Notes under the pieces: generated by a model | What the model was told of the DNA's origin: nothing | Database searches by the model: none | What the model saw: only the letters and a program-made list of their open reading frames with translations | Made by a program: the position numbers and the translations under genes | Shown: one piece after another, positions 10,744 to 21,600 of the stretch | Layout of the letters: each line of letters starts with the position of its first letter | Position numbering within the stretch: position 1 is the stretch's first letter | Assembly (NCBI GenBank): GCA_963848175.1 | Contig: CAWKCO010000006.1 | Span: 491,971 to 555,970 of the forward strand | Length of the DNA stretch: 64,000 bases | DNA from: JAMZMI01 sp963848175 | Lineage (GTDB): Bacteria; Bacteroidota; Bacteroidia; Cytophagales; Cyclobacteriaceae | Direction of reading: 5' to 3'

Positions 10744-12631
10744 TGAAAGCGACAAGAATTTTTGTGAAAATTAATTTTTATGCCCTAATTGTTTTGGGTT
10801 TGGTGAGCTGTACGGACTCACAAAAGAAGGCCGTAGATCAGATAGACGTGCTCGTAGTGGGTGGCGGTGCAAGTGGTATTGCCGCGGGTATTCAGTCGGC
10901 AAGATTGGGTGCGCAAACCGTGGTGGTAGAGGAAACGCCGTGGCTCGGCGGTATGCTCACAGCAGCTGGAGTGAGCGCTACTGATGGTAATCACAGATTG
11001 CCTTCTGGTCTTTGGGGAGAGTTTCGGGAGAAACTGTATCAGCATTATGGTAGCCCTGCAGCTCTGGAAACTGGCTGGGTCAGCAACACACAGTTTGAGC
11101 CTCATATTGGTAATAAAATCTGGAATGAACTGGCTGATAAGGAATCTAATTTGAAGCGAATTCATGGTTACTTTTTCACGAAAGTATTGAAAGAAGGAAA
11201 TCGTGTGACTGGAGCTGTTTTTCAAAATGACAAAGGTGAAGAACTGGAAATTTTGGCGAGAGTGACCATTGATGGTACTGAGCTGGGAGATGTGATCGGA
11301 GATGCTGGCGCTGGATTTTTTCAAGGTCAAGATCCTCAATCGCTCACGGGAGAAGCGGCCGCACCTCTGGAGCGCACGCCATACATTCAGGATTTGACTT
11401 ATGTAGCGATATTGAAAGACTATGGTGTGGGTGCTAACAAGACCATAGCGAAACCTGCGAATTATGACCCATCTGAGTTTGAGTGCATGTGCGCAGCGGT
11501 ATGCAGTGATTCTACAAAAAATCCTCTGCCATGTGACAAAATGCTGACTTATGGAAAACTGCCAAATGGCAAGTACATGATCAATTGGCCAAATGAAGGC
11601 AATGACTACTATGTAAATGCCATTGATATGACACAGAGCGGAACGTCAGGCGGCCTATCAAAAAGCCAAAGAATATACATTGGCGTGGGTTTATTTCTTG
11701 CAAACTGAGGCAGGTTATCCGCATTTTGGCTTGGTAGAAGATGAGTTTCCTACAGAAGATGATCTGGCACTGATTCCTTACCACAGAGAAAGCAGAAGGC
11801 TAGATGCTCAGTCTTTTGTAACATTGGACGATTTAGAAAAACCTTATGCAAATGCTGAAAAGCCACTTTTCAAGGAAGCAATTGCAGTTGGCGATTATCC
11901 TATTGATCATCATCATGAGAAAAATTCGGTGGAAATTGAAGAGGAATTTCCGTCTATACCTTCTTTCTCCATTCCTTATGGATCTTGCTTCCAAAGGACG
12001 TTGAGGGACTTTTGAGTGCAGAAAAAAATATTGGGGTCAGCCACTTGGCGAATGGATCTACACGTTTGCAGCCAGTCGTGATTTTGATTGGTCAGGCAGC
12101 AGGAGCTGCGGCCGCTATGGCAGCTCAGCAGAATATCACTCCAAGTAAGCTTTCACTACGCCAGCTTCAGCAGCAGTTGCTTGATGCCAATGCATGGTTG
12201 TTGCCTTATCTAGACATTACTCCAGAAAGCCCGTATTTTCAAAGTTTGCAAAAAATGGGTGTGACCGGAGTGATGCAAGGCAAGGGTATATCTTATAAAT
12301 GGGCGAACCAAACGTGGATTTATCCAGACACAACAATTGCTCAGGATGATTTCGCGCAGATGTTGGCCATTGCGACAGGAAAGGATTTGACTGAGATCGC
12401 AGTTGAGACGAGTGCGGAAGTTACTTGGGAAGAAGCGCTTCGCTATGTCATTATGCTTCAAGATGAAAAGTTGGGTTCCGCGGATTTAGTACAAACCGTA
12501 AAATCTCAAAAATGGACTCCTGAAACTGTCATTTTCTTGAAGAAGACTTGAAAAGAGCGATGATCAAAAAGGAATTGGCTTATTTGTTGGATAAGGCTTT
12601 TGATTCGTTCACTCGTAGATCACACAGCTGA
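10740..12631 (+). pseudogene. FAD-dependent oxidoreductase (FAD_oxidored, PF12831-like), three frameshifts
   Basis: The N terminus is a lipoprotein signal (LGLVSC), then the FAD-binding motif VLVVGGGASGIAAG and the conserved ETPWLGGMLTAAGVSATDG. The frame breaks near 11648 (an extra G; without it, TQSERQAAYQKAKEYTLAWV), near 11986 (a missing T; with it, YGSLLPKDVEGLL) and near 12525, after which FLEEDLKRAMIKKELAYLLD runs to a stop at 12631. Joined length is about 630 residues. Late features GVSHLANGSTRLQPV and IGQAAGAAAAMAA are typical of the family, which often accompanies polysaccharide-degradation genes in Bacteroidota. Substrate unknown. It closes the operon. Confidence 0.8.
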
Positions 12632-12957
12632 CATTTGTTAGCAATTTTTCTTACAGCTTACATAGTCTCACTCTGATTAATAATACAACCTCTGTTAATG
12701 AGAAACTCTAAACATCAAAAGAGAGTACAGAGTATTTCTTAACTGCATAGTTCCAACCTAGTTTTCACATGGTGGGTTGAGATCTCAAGAATTAAAAAAA
12801 ATTAGGCCTCCCTTGTAATTATATAAATAGCAGGTTGTTAGATAGTTATCTAATTTTTTTATAAAAAATAAACCCCAAAATCGGTTTTTTATAGCCTTTT
12901 TTGGGGTTTGGTGTTAAATTACAGTTGTTCGCAAATAATTTACACCTGAAAGATAAC
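12632..12957. other. Intergenic region with two inverted repeats
   Basis: No gene seen in 326 bases. It contains TTAGATA-gt-TATCTAA at 12838-12853 and an 11-bp inverted repeat AAACCCCAAAA (12870-12880) / TTTTGGGGTTT (12899-12909), which would form a strong hairpin just before the IS1182-like transposase start. The hairpin could terminate the FAD operon or belong to the end of the insertion sequence. Confidence 0.5.
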
Positions 12958-13951
12958 ATGCAACAAACTCTTTTCCAACCAAAGGATTACCTCCACCCAA
13001 AATTGCATTTATTCAAGCAGACCAAACTTGGTCGTATCCATACCACCATTCCGTGGGAAGAGTTGGAGGAGTGTTTACCTACACACCTCACCAACAAGCC
13101 AGGCCCAAAGCCTTGGTTCTCCAATAGAGGGATGTTTGGGTTGATGTTCCTCAAACATTTGGTGGATACCAGTGACGAAAAACTCATAGATCGTTTCAAT
13201 ACCGATTGGTCTTTACAATTGTTCTGTGGCAAATTGCTGGCAGAAGGAGAGATGGTCAGAGATCAGGCGATGGTCTCTAGGGTTCGAGGATATTTGGCAG
13301 AGCATGCAACTGGGAAGCTATCCAGCAGGTGCTTTTGGAGCACTGGAAAAAGGATATGGATACTTCTCACATTCTGTTTATGGATGCTACCTGTTATGAG
13401 AGTTACATTCGCTTTCCCACAGACATAAAACTGTTATGGGAATGCTGTCAATGGATTTATGACCTTATTTTCAAGTTTTGCAACCTTTTGGCATCAAGCG
13501 TCCACGCAACAAATTCATTGATCAGAAAAGGAAACAGCAGGCGTATTCAAAAATGCGTCGGAAGAGCTATAAAAAAGGAAGAAAACGCCATCGGTCATTA
13601 GTGTACCTACTTGATAAAGATCTGGGTCAACTGCAAGGACTGTCAGATGAACACCCAATGGTACTTACTGAAAAACACACCGTTTATTTAAAGACCATCA
13701 AGGCAATTTTGTCACAGCAAAAAATAATCCAGCAAGACTCCTCAGCCAAGATACCCGACCGCATCGTTTCTTTGCACAAGCCTTATATACGCCCTATCGT
13801 AAGAGGGAAAGAAAACAAGCCAGTCGAGTTTGGAATGAAGGCGCATATGCTGCAGTCGGGAGGAGTGGTCTGGTTCGCTATTTCGGTCAGACCGTGCCAC
13901 CCGTTTCAGTGTAAGTGTGCCACTTTAAGAGTCCTGTAATTTTAGTAAAAA

Positions 13952-14683
13952 TTATTGTTTGATCATTCCTTTTCTTAATGATTCTCCGGAGAGATTTATC
14001 CTGTGCGAAGAGTTGACTAACCGGTCTAAGATCGCATCTGCTATAGTGCTTTCACCTATGATGTCGTACCATGCCGATACTGGTATCTGAGAAGAGATTA
14101 TTGTTGATGATTTGGTATGTCGCTCATCTATAATATCCATGAGTACCTCTCTAGATGTGTTATCCATGGATTGAAGACCAAAATCATCAAGGAGTAACAG
14201 TTTTGCCGAAGAAATCTTTTTAAGCTCCTTGATATAGGTACCGTCTACTTTGGCTAATTTCATTTTGTTAAAGAGCCTTGCTGTGACATGATAAATGGCA
14301 CTATAGCCCCGCAAACAGGCTTGTCTGCCAATAGCTTCACTCAAGTAGCTCTTTCCTACACCAGAAGACCCAGTGATGATAAGGTTCTCTTTTTGTTCGA
14401 TAAACTGTAGGGTGATCAGCCGACCGAACATATTTTTATCCAAGTTTCTGTTCTCTGAGAAGATGATATCTTCTACACTAGCCTGCTGCTTAAAACTGGC
14501 TTTTTGCATCAAGCGAGCTGTTTTCTTGTTTTCTCGGTCTTCCCACTCACAGTCTGTGAGTAAAGTTAGGTACTCGTCGATGGTGTACTTACTGCACAGG
14601 TTATTGGCCAAGTTTTGACGGTGCATATTCGCCATGGCACTTAGCCTCATACTGGTTAATTTTTCAATAGTTTGATTATTCAT
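13952..14683 (-). CDS. istB: IS21-family helper ATPase IstB (copy 1)
   Basis: 243 residues, the normal length. An AAA+ ATPase that assists IstA in target selection. Visible are Walker A (TGSSGVGKSYL), Walker B (LLLDDFGLQ), the sensor region TIISSQIPVSAWYDIIGE and the C-terminal IADAILDRLVNSSHRI. It follows istA by 12 bases. The frame is intact, unlike the istB of copy 2. Confidence 0.93.
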   Translation of the reverse strand: MNNQTIEKLTSMRLSAMANMHRQNLANNLCSKYTIDEYLTLLTDCEWEDRENKKTARLMQKASFKQQASVEDIIFSENRNLDKNMFGRLITLQFIEQKENLIITGSSGVGKSYLSEAIGRQACLRGYSAIYHVTARLFNKMKLAKVDGTYIKELKKISSAKLLLLDDFGLQSMDNTSREVLMDIIDERHTKSSTIISSQIPVSAWYDIIGESTIADAILDRLVNSSHRINLSGESLRKGMIKQ

Positions 14684-14695
14684 GTCTGTAATTGT

Positions 14696-16243
14696 TTAAT
14701 GATAATTGTTTGCCCCTCTGATGTTTTCATGGTCAGGGATATGTGATGTCTCATTTTGTGACTTCTCAATATCATGATCATCCATATTGTTTTTGAGGAT
14801 GTTTTTGATCATTTGATAGCTATATGCATCATAGTAAACCGCCCGCAGACAGGCTTTGTCTACACGCTGATTTCCGTAGGTTTTGGCTAGTTGCAAGATG
14901 CCGTTGGCGCGCTTATAATTGATTTCAGGGTAATCTGCTCGTTGGAAAAGTCCAGTCATAAAGAGTTCGACATTGATACCCACTTTGCGGGCCTGATTGG
15001 TGAAGAATTGGGGACTCCAATCATTGTAAAACTGGTGTGTGCTGCTTAAATGCTCTTTATTGGTGATATAACTGCCTTGTCTTTTGATGCGCTCATGAAA
15101 GGCGATACGCTCATGTTTGTGGTAGATTTCCACGTGCTTAGCACTGAATTGAATTTGCGTCTGACTGCCGATAAATCGATAAGGGACACTATAATAGGTT
15201 TTGTCTGCTGATAGATATACATATCCCATCTTTTGAACTTTGGCTTGGGCGTAATCCTTTGTCTGATAAATAGTTGGTGCTAGTGGCTTGAGCAAGGGTT
15301 TTTCAAAGGTTTGGAACAGCTCTCTTCTTGACGACTCCTTCCTTTGGAACAAAACATCATTGTATGATTCCAGATGCTTTTTGATCTCTGCATTAAGCGC
15401 TTGTAAGGAGAAGAACTGCATATTGCGCATCGGATAATATATCCGCTGATAAGTCAGGTGAACTGCGTTTTCAACCAATGCTTTGTCCTGTGGGGCATAG
15501 CTGCGTGTAGGGTTGATGGCACAACTATAGTGCAGCGCAAAGTCTTTGAAGGTCTTGTTGATCACTGCCTCGTATTTGCTAGCCCGGGTGACGGCAGCCT
15601 TGAGGTTATCTGAGACGATGGCTTGAGGGACACCTCCAAAATAAGCAAGCGCATTGTTTAGGCATGAGATGAAGTCTTCTCGTTTTTGACTGAAACAGGC
15701 CTCTACGTAGGTATATTGGCTGAAAGGCAAGGTGGCTACAAATACTTCCATCTGAATCACCTCACCAGAAGTGGGGTCTATCACCTCCAGTTTTTTACCA
15801 GCAAAATCCACGTAGAGCTCTTTAGCGGGCTGGTGATCCAGCTTCATCGAGCCTTTGGGCTGTTTGTATTTGCGCTGATAATGAGTGGTAAACTGGGTAT
15901 ACCCGTATGGATTTTCATTCTGCTCTGCATAGAGCAGGTAATGGTAGAGCAGCGTAAACCCTGGGTGATTACGATGTGCATGCATCGTTTCAAAAAACGA
16001 CATGAGAGCCGAAAAACGCTCGTTATTGATGGTCGTTTTAGAAGATACCAACTCTTCAAGATCAGCTTGACTCAACGCTTGGAGTTCCTCCATCGATAAG
16101 TCCGACGACTGAAAAGAACGGATATACTCATTGATAGTGTTTCTGTGTAGGCCGAGGGTGCGACTAATCTGACGGTTACTCGTACCGTCAAGATGTAAGT
16201 TGATAATTTGCTTCAAGTCCATTATATCCAGTTTGTTCGCCAT
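14696..16243 (-). CDS. istA: IS21-family transposase IstA (copy 1)
   Basis: About 515 residues from the likely start MANKLDIMDLKQIINLHLDG. An ATG 63 bases upstream is open too, but the residues before MANKL look non-coding. It has an N-terminal helix-turn-helix (NRQISRTLGLHRNTINEYI), then the DDE integrase core: D in LYVDFAGKK, D in AIVSDNLKAAV, and E in DKALVENAV. It catalyses cut-and-paste or replicative movement of the element together with IstB, encoded 12 bases downstream. Intact, so this copy may still be active. Confidence 0.92.
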   Translation of the reverse strand: MANKLDIMDLKQIINLHLDGTSNRQISRTLGLHRNTINEYIRSFQSSDLSMEELQALSQADLEELVSSKTTINNERFSALMSFFETMHAHRNHPGFTLLYHYLLYAEQNENPYGYTQFTTHYQRKYKQPKGSMKLDHQPAKELYVDFAGKKLEVIDPTSGEVIQMEVFVATLPFSQYTYVEACFSQKREDFISCLNNALAYFGGVPQAIVSDNLKAAVTRASKYEAVINKTFKDFALHYSCAINPTRSYAPQDKALVENAVHLTYQRIYYPMRNMQFFSLQALNAEIKKHLESYNDVLFQRKESSRRELFQTFEKPLLKPLAPTIYQTKDYAQAKVQKMGYVYLSADKTYYSVPYRFIGSQTQIQFSAKHVEIYHKHERIAFHERIKRQGSYITNKEHLSSTHQFYNDWSPQFFTNQARKVGINVELFMTGLFQRADYPEINYKRANGILQLAKTYGNQRVDKACLRAVYYDAYSYQMIKNILKNNMDDHDIEKSQNETSHIPDHENIRGANNYH

Positions 16244-17040
16244 CGTTTTTAATGGCGATGTTAACAGTATAAGAACTCTTAAAGTGGTGGAGCCATGCTG
16301 GCACAAATCGAAATGATATCAGCCAAATAAATGGCACAAATCGAACCGAAATCAATTCATCCAGAGTGGCACATTTTGAAGTGAAACCACTGGCACACAA
16401 AAACTGAAATGAGTGGCATATTTCGAAGTGTAATATCCACTGGTTTGATAAGATGGAGTTCAAAGCTTTTAATGAATGTAAATCGCTTAAAACCAGCTTC
16501 TTCAAACACACCAAGCAATTTGGAACGTGTTTTCAATTAGCCGCTGACAGGATATATGCCACTAATGAGAACCGCAATTTCCTGAAAGATAAAGGAGTTT
16601 TTCAAAGCTTTTCCCCAAAGGGAAGGGCTTTGAAGGATACCAAACAAGCCAAACAGCAAGCTGTGCTCAGGCAAGAACTCAATAAGGTCAAATCCACACA
16701 CCTTGAAGGCGCTTTTGGCAACCACAAGAACCATTACGGGCTAAGGAAAATCAAGGCTCTCAGCGAAAAGACTGAACGAATCTGGGTCTTTTTTGGAGTC
16801 ATGTCAGCCAATGCTTCAAACATCGCCAACAGGAAGTTTAAATCAAATAACAAAGAGTCAGTCTTTCCATTGGCAGCATAAAAGTTTCTACCGCTTTGGA
16901 CAAAAGAGGATACGTGGGATGAGTGTGCCCATACGTGACAAGCCATCATATTTCATCCAAACCCCGCATTAAAATTGTACTTTTCAAAGAGGAAAAACCA
17001 ATCAGCTATCCATGGGTAAAGCCCGTCCAGCTAGAAAAGG

Positions 17041-17326
17041 CTAACAAATAATTATTACATTTAACGACTTTGTAAGATTATTATTAATTTCAAGAGAGGC
17101 CAAATTATCGGCTTCAAATTTTTCTGAATTATTAAAGTAATGTTCTAGGATAGTTTCAATTTTATTCTGTCCATTTTATTCTAGAGTTTCACTAATTTGA
17201 GTTATTTCAATTTTTTCAGTTGAGCATTGAAAAGGAAAGAGTGAATACAAACTAAAATAGTTGTGAATACTTTCACTTGCTAAAAATTCTGTTTTTGCAT
17301 AGTCAAATAGAATAGAGAGGTGGACG
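17041..17326 (-). pseudogene. Coding remnant of unknown function with an internal stop
   Basis: On the - strand one frame reads NVHLSILFDYAKTEFLASES, then IHNYFSLYSLFPFQCSTEKI and EITQISETLE, meets one TAA, and goes on as NGQNKIETILEHYFNNSEKF, then EADNLASLEINNNLTKSLNV before its stop. The composition looks like protein, with helical amphipathic stretches, but no start codon is visible and I do not recognise the family. It sits between the first IS block and the RND adaptor gene and may be the tail of a gene cut by the IS. The rest of 16882-17390 holds nothing I can support. Confidence 0.35.
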
Positions 17327-17357
17327 TTTTAAACTAGAAAACAAATAATCAAATAGA

Positions 17358-17394
17358 ATGAACCACTCAGGTTTTCATGCCCATAGTGGTTCAT
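17358..17394 (-). terminator. Hairpin at the end of the RND adaptor gene
   Basis: Stem ATGAACCACT (17358-17367) pairs with AGTGGTTCAT (17385-17394) across a 17-base loop, overlapping the stop codon of the adaptor gene on the - strand. The downstream T-run is weak (TTCTATTTG), so termination is plausible but unproven. Confidence 0.45.
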
Positions 17395-18455
17395 TTTATC
17401 GTCTTTACAGGGGCATCATGATCTAATTGGAGGTTATTAGTGACAATTACTCTTTTGTCAGGCAATAGACCTTCAGTTATTTCAACTTCTTTACCGTTTT
17501 CTAATCCTGTATCTACATAATTCCACTTGGCAAGACCATTTTCTTCTGTAAAAATGACTTTTCGTCCTGATCTAATTACAATTGCTTCTTTTGGGACAAT
17601 TACATTTTCATTTTTAGGCACCATAATGGTTATAGAAGCGTTCATCCCAGGCAATAAACTGCCACTATTATGAATATCTAGCTTCAAATCAACCAGACCA
17701 TTTTTATTGATCTTAGGGTTTATTTCCGAAATTTGGGCTACAAATACCTTATTTAGATAACTTAAAACAGATAATTCTGCCTTTTGACCAATCTGCAATT
17801 CGCTAAGATCCACTTCCAATACTTGTATTTTACATTGCAAATTAGTCTTGTCATAAATTTGGCAAAGAGCATCACCAGATGCAACCAATTCATACTGAGC
17901 GAAAGAAACATCCGCCACAATTCCCGAGAATGGTGCTTTTATTACCGAATATTTTAAATCCATTTCTGCTTCTTTCAGTGCAACTTCCGCACTTAACAAA
18001 CCACTTTTAGCTTTCATCCTTTGAGATATTTCTTCACTTAGTGTTGAGGTATCAGTTCCTGAGTATTGGAGTAGCAAATCTTCAAATGCTATTGTCTTTT
18101 CAAAAAGGGAAGCTTTTGCCTTTTCAAAAGCGAGCTCTTTTCTTCCCCTCTCGACAGACATGAGTATTGCACCTTTTTGTACGAAATCCCCAGATTTTAT
18201 CTGTAGACTCTCAAGGATTCCAGTCGTCTGAGCGATAATAGCTATTTGTTTTTTTGCACTTATCTCACCTTGAGTGTGGATAAGATAATCGAATGTTTTT
18301 TTTTCAGCTATTACGGTTTTGACCTCTGTCAGATGTTCAGCACTTGAGGAGGAAGCTTTGGTGCTCTGATTTTCTTCTTCTTTGGAGTCAGTTTTGCACG
18401 AAGAAAAGAAAGCAAGGATAAAAACAAAATTCAAAATTTGATAAAGTTCTTTCAT
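17391..18455 (-). CDS. RND efflux periplasmic adaptor (membrane fusion lipoprotein)
   Basis: 354 residues with a lipoprotein signal (FILAFFSSC). The plan is the standard adaptor one: a first beta/lipoyl part (QTTGILESLQIKSGDFVQKG), an alpha-helical hairpin (KAKASLFEKTIAFEDLLLQ), the returning lipoyl half (YSVIKAPFSGIVADVSFAQY), then the barrel and membrane-proximal domains (LLPGMNASITIMVPKNENVI). It bridges an RND pump and an outer-membrane channel. It is divergent from the full-length RND gene at 18604; the 148 bases between presumably hold both promoters. Likely partners are that pump and the channel at 33832-35298. Confidence 0.92.
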   Translation of the reverse strand: MKELYQILNFVFILAFFSSCKTDSKEEENQSTKASSSSAEHLTEVKTVIAEKKTFDYLIHTQGEISAKKQIAIIAQTTGILESLQIKSGDFVQKGAILMSVERGRKELAFEKAKASLFEKTIAFEDLLLQYSGTDTSTLSEEISQRMKAKSGLLSAEVALKEAEMDLKYSVIKAPFSGIVADVSFAQYELVASGDALCQIYDKTNLQCKIQVLEVDLSELQIGQKAELSVLSYLNKVFVAQISEINPKINKNGLVDLKLDIHNSGSLLPGMNASITIMVPKNENVIVPKEAIVIRSGRKVIFTEENGLAKWNYVDTGLENGKEVEITEGLLPDKRVIVTNNLQLDHDAPVKTIK

Positions 18456-18603
18456 TGGTATTTGGACAAATAACGAAACTTCAAAAATTAAAGTTTTTCC
18501 TCATTTTCTAAAGTTAATATTGCGTAAACAGAATAAGTTTGTGTGAAAACAGAACCTTTATTTGAAATCAAATTTATTGTTTTCTTCCTCTAAATTATAA
18601 CTA

Positions 18604-21600
18604 GTGCTGGATTTTTTACTCAAGCGCCCTATAGGAGTTTTAATGACGTTTTTTGCAGCGTTTGTTTTTAGTATTCTGGCATTTACAAAATTGCCAGTTT
18701 CTTTATTACCTAATATTGAAGTTCCACAAATAGTTATCACAGTTTCATATCCTAATGCCTCCCCTGAAGAAATTGAAACTAATGTTCTTCGCCCGATGCG
18801 CGAGAGTATGGCAACATTAAACGCTATAAAAAGTGTTGAAAGTGAGGCCATTAGTGAAGCGGGGAAAATTCAGTTATTTTTCGAACATGAAACCGCTATG
18901 GATTTAGCATATATAGCCGTCAATGAAAAGATAGATCGTCTTAGCAATGTGCTTCCGTCAAATATTGAGAGACCACAAGTTAATCGCATCAATACCTCCG
19001 ACATACCCCTAGTACATATTCAGGTAGTTCCAAAAAGTGAAGAAGATATTCTTAGCATTAGCAAGCTTGTTGATCGTGTGGTTAAAAAGAGGCTTGAATC
19101 TTTAGAGGGCGTCTCCTTGATTGATATAAATGGGTTACAAAGAGATGCTATATATCTAATTCCTGATGATGATAAACTAAGGGCTTTAGGAATTGAATTA
19201 AATCAGTTTTTGGATGCCGTGCGACAGCAAAATGTGCAGATGGGAGCATTGACTATAAAAGATGGAAATTATAGGTATTTTCTTAAAATTAAAAGAGAGG
19301 CTCTGAATAGTGTGGAAGCTGTCGGTAATATACCAATTAGAAACCCCGAAGGAAGGATTTTTAGACTAAGTGAAATGGCTAGAGTAGAGCGAAGACAAGA
19401 CAATGTACGCTCGTATCATTTTTTTAATAATAAACAAGCTTTGCTTATCAATGTGCATAAACAGGATCAAGCCCAGATGAATAAGCTTGTTCCTCTTATT
19501 CACTCCAGTGTAGATGAACTCAACCAGGAGTTTGACAATATCTCTTTCAAAATCATTCGAGATCAGTCTGAACTATTGGATGCAAGCATTAATAACCTAA
19601 CTACCTCGTTGCTATTTGGAGGTTTTTTTGCTTTTGTTGTTCTTTTCGTTTTTATGGCCAATTTTCGAATCCCGTTGATTATCGGCATCACCTTACCTGC
19701 ATCAGTTTTGCTTAGCTTTTCGTTATTATATCTTTTTGATATATCCCTAAATATTATTTCAATAAGTGGAATAGCATTGGGGTTGGGTATGTTGATTGAC
19801 AATTCTATCATTGTATTGGATAACATTAGCAGAAATCTAAGTGTAAGTAAAGTTGCTGACGGAGAGTCGCTCTTAAGAGCTTGTTTAAATGGCACAAATG
19901 AGGTAATAACACCCTTAATCAGTTCTGTTTTGACTACTTTATCTGTTTTTGTTCCTCTTGTTTTTTTAAATGGTTTAACAGGTTCGCTATTTTATGATCA
20001 GGCAATTGCTGTTTCTGCGATTCTTGGATTTTCATTACTAGTTGCCTTCATTCTTCTTCCACTTTGTTATTTACTTTTTTTTACAAAAAGGATTACTGAA
20101 GCAAAAAGCAATTTGTCGGATGAATTAAATAAAGAAAATAAAATTTACAAACTCGTGTTGCGAGGCTATGAGCAAGCATTGAGTTGGACATTTAATCATA
20201 AGTGGATTTCGGGACTTGTTATTGCCTCAATTATCCCGCTAAGCCTCCTGATAGTTACTAAGATTCCTATGGGAAGACTTCCAGAAATTGAAAAGACGGA
20301 ATTGCTTTTGAATATTGATTGGAATGAACCCATCAGTGTTGAAGAAAATAAAAAGAGGGTTACAAATTTTGTAAATTCTCTAGAAGCTTTTTATTCATAT
20401 ACAGAATGTGAGATTGGTAGTAGCCAACTGCTCACAGGGAATCATCAAAACAATCTTGATCATGCCGAAGTGTATTTCAAATCATCTGATGCGCACATGC
20501 GAAAGGACTTGATGAAACAAATCGAGGTTAAGCTAGAACATCGGTATCCCCAAGCTCAGTTTTCATTGAAAGATGCGCCCAATGCATTTAATCAATTATT
20601 TACTTCCAATAAACCCTATTTTGAAATTCGTTTCAAAAGTAACACCGATGATGGAACCCTACCCATCCAAACGCTAAATGAGGCCTTATCATCCTTTACG
20701 GGTGAATACAATCAGGGGAAAGGGTTTTCCGGTGAAACCAGTGTTTTGATATACTTAAATAGCAGAAAGCTAGCACAGCATAGTCTTGATCACAATGTAG
20801 TGGTCAAGCAGCTTGAAGAAATATTTGCGGGGATTTCAATTACCAAAATCCAGCGATTTGGAGAGATATTACCCATTAGGCTTGCCAGTAAGACAGGTGA
20901 TTTTGAACATACACTAAAGACGTCTTATATAAGTGTGCCTGCTGTCAACCATACCAATCAGTACGTCCCACTGGCCTCTTTATTGAGTTATGAGTTTGTT
21001 CAGGATTATAAAACCATCGCAGCTGATTTGGGAGGAATCTACCACTCTGTGTTTCTCGATGAGTCATTTGACTATGATAAAACGGTGAAGGAGATTGGAA
21101 CAAAAGCAACAGAAAAAAATGCGTATACTTTGGACTTTTCTGGGGAATATTTCGAGATAAGGGAAAACCTTGGCCAGTTGTACTTTATTCTCATACTATC
21201 CATGATGTTGTTGTTTTTCATTCTCTCAATCCAGTTTGAATCATTTATGCAGCCGTTCATCGTAGTACTTACCTTGCCTTTAGGTATCGCTGGGTGTTTT
21301 ATTCTTCTGTGGTTGTTTGGTGAAACCATCAATATTATGTCTGGGATTGGCATTGTGGTCATGCTGGGAATCATGGTAAATGATGCTATATTAAAAATAG
21401 ATACAATGAACAGGCTTTGGAGAGAGGAGTCGTTAAAATCCAATAACGCTTTGCGTGAGGTTATTTTTCAAGCCGGGCACATGAGGCTAAAACCTATATT
21501 GATGACCTCAATCACAACCATTCTGGCACTTTTACCAGTATTGTTTGGGGAAGGGTTGGGTGCTGATTTGCAACGCCCTCTTGTACTGGCGGTGATTGGT

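Larger units (their letters stand above)
13876..16439 (-). mobile_element. IS21-family insertion sequence (copy 1) with istA and istB
   Basis: About 2.56 kb carrying istA and istB on the - strand, inserted in the IS1182-like transposase gene. CTGGTT occurs at both edges (13870-13875 and 16440-16445) and reads as the target-site duplication, since deleting the element plus one copy restores the host frame. The right end reads TATCCA outward, as does the end of copy 2. Both ends carry several imperfect repeats of a TTTCnnnTnnnTGTGCCA type, the multiple terminal repeats usual in IS21. The left boundary could be off by a few bases, because its first bases (CGCTATTTCG) match the right end poorly. 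Confidence 0.8.
12958..16881 (+). pseudogene. IS1182-like transposase split by an IS21-family insertion
   Basis: The 5' part starts MQQTLFQPKDYLHPKLHLFK and has DUF772-type features (WFSNRGMFGLMFLKHLVD). Frames slip near 13300 (then EAIQQVLLEHWKKDMDTSHI and the catalytic-type FMDATCYES) and near 13465 (then LQPFGIKRPRNKFIDQKRK). It runs to SGGVVWF at 13875, where the IS21 element begins. The 3' part resumes after 16445 with DKMEFKAFNECKSLK and the C-terminal THLEGAFGNHKNHYGLRKIK, ending at 16881. Removing the insertion restores VVWFDKMEF in frame. The element's outer ends are unclear: a GGGGTTTGG pair in inverted orientation lies at 12903-12911 and 16957-16965, but I found no target duplication. 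Confidence 0.8.

Noticed and set aside
12903..16965. GGGGTTTGG pair as terminal inverted repeats of the first IS1182-like element
   Set aside because: Only 9 bases match, the sequence around diverges and no target duplication flanks it. Kept as a note only.
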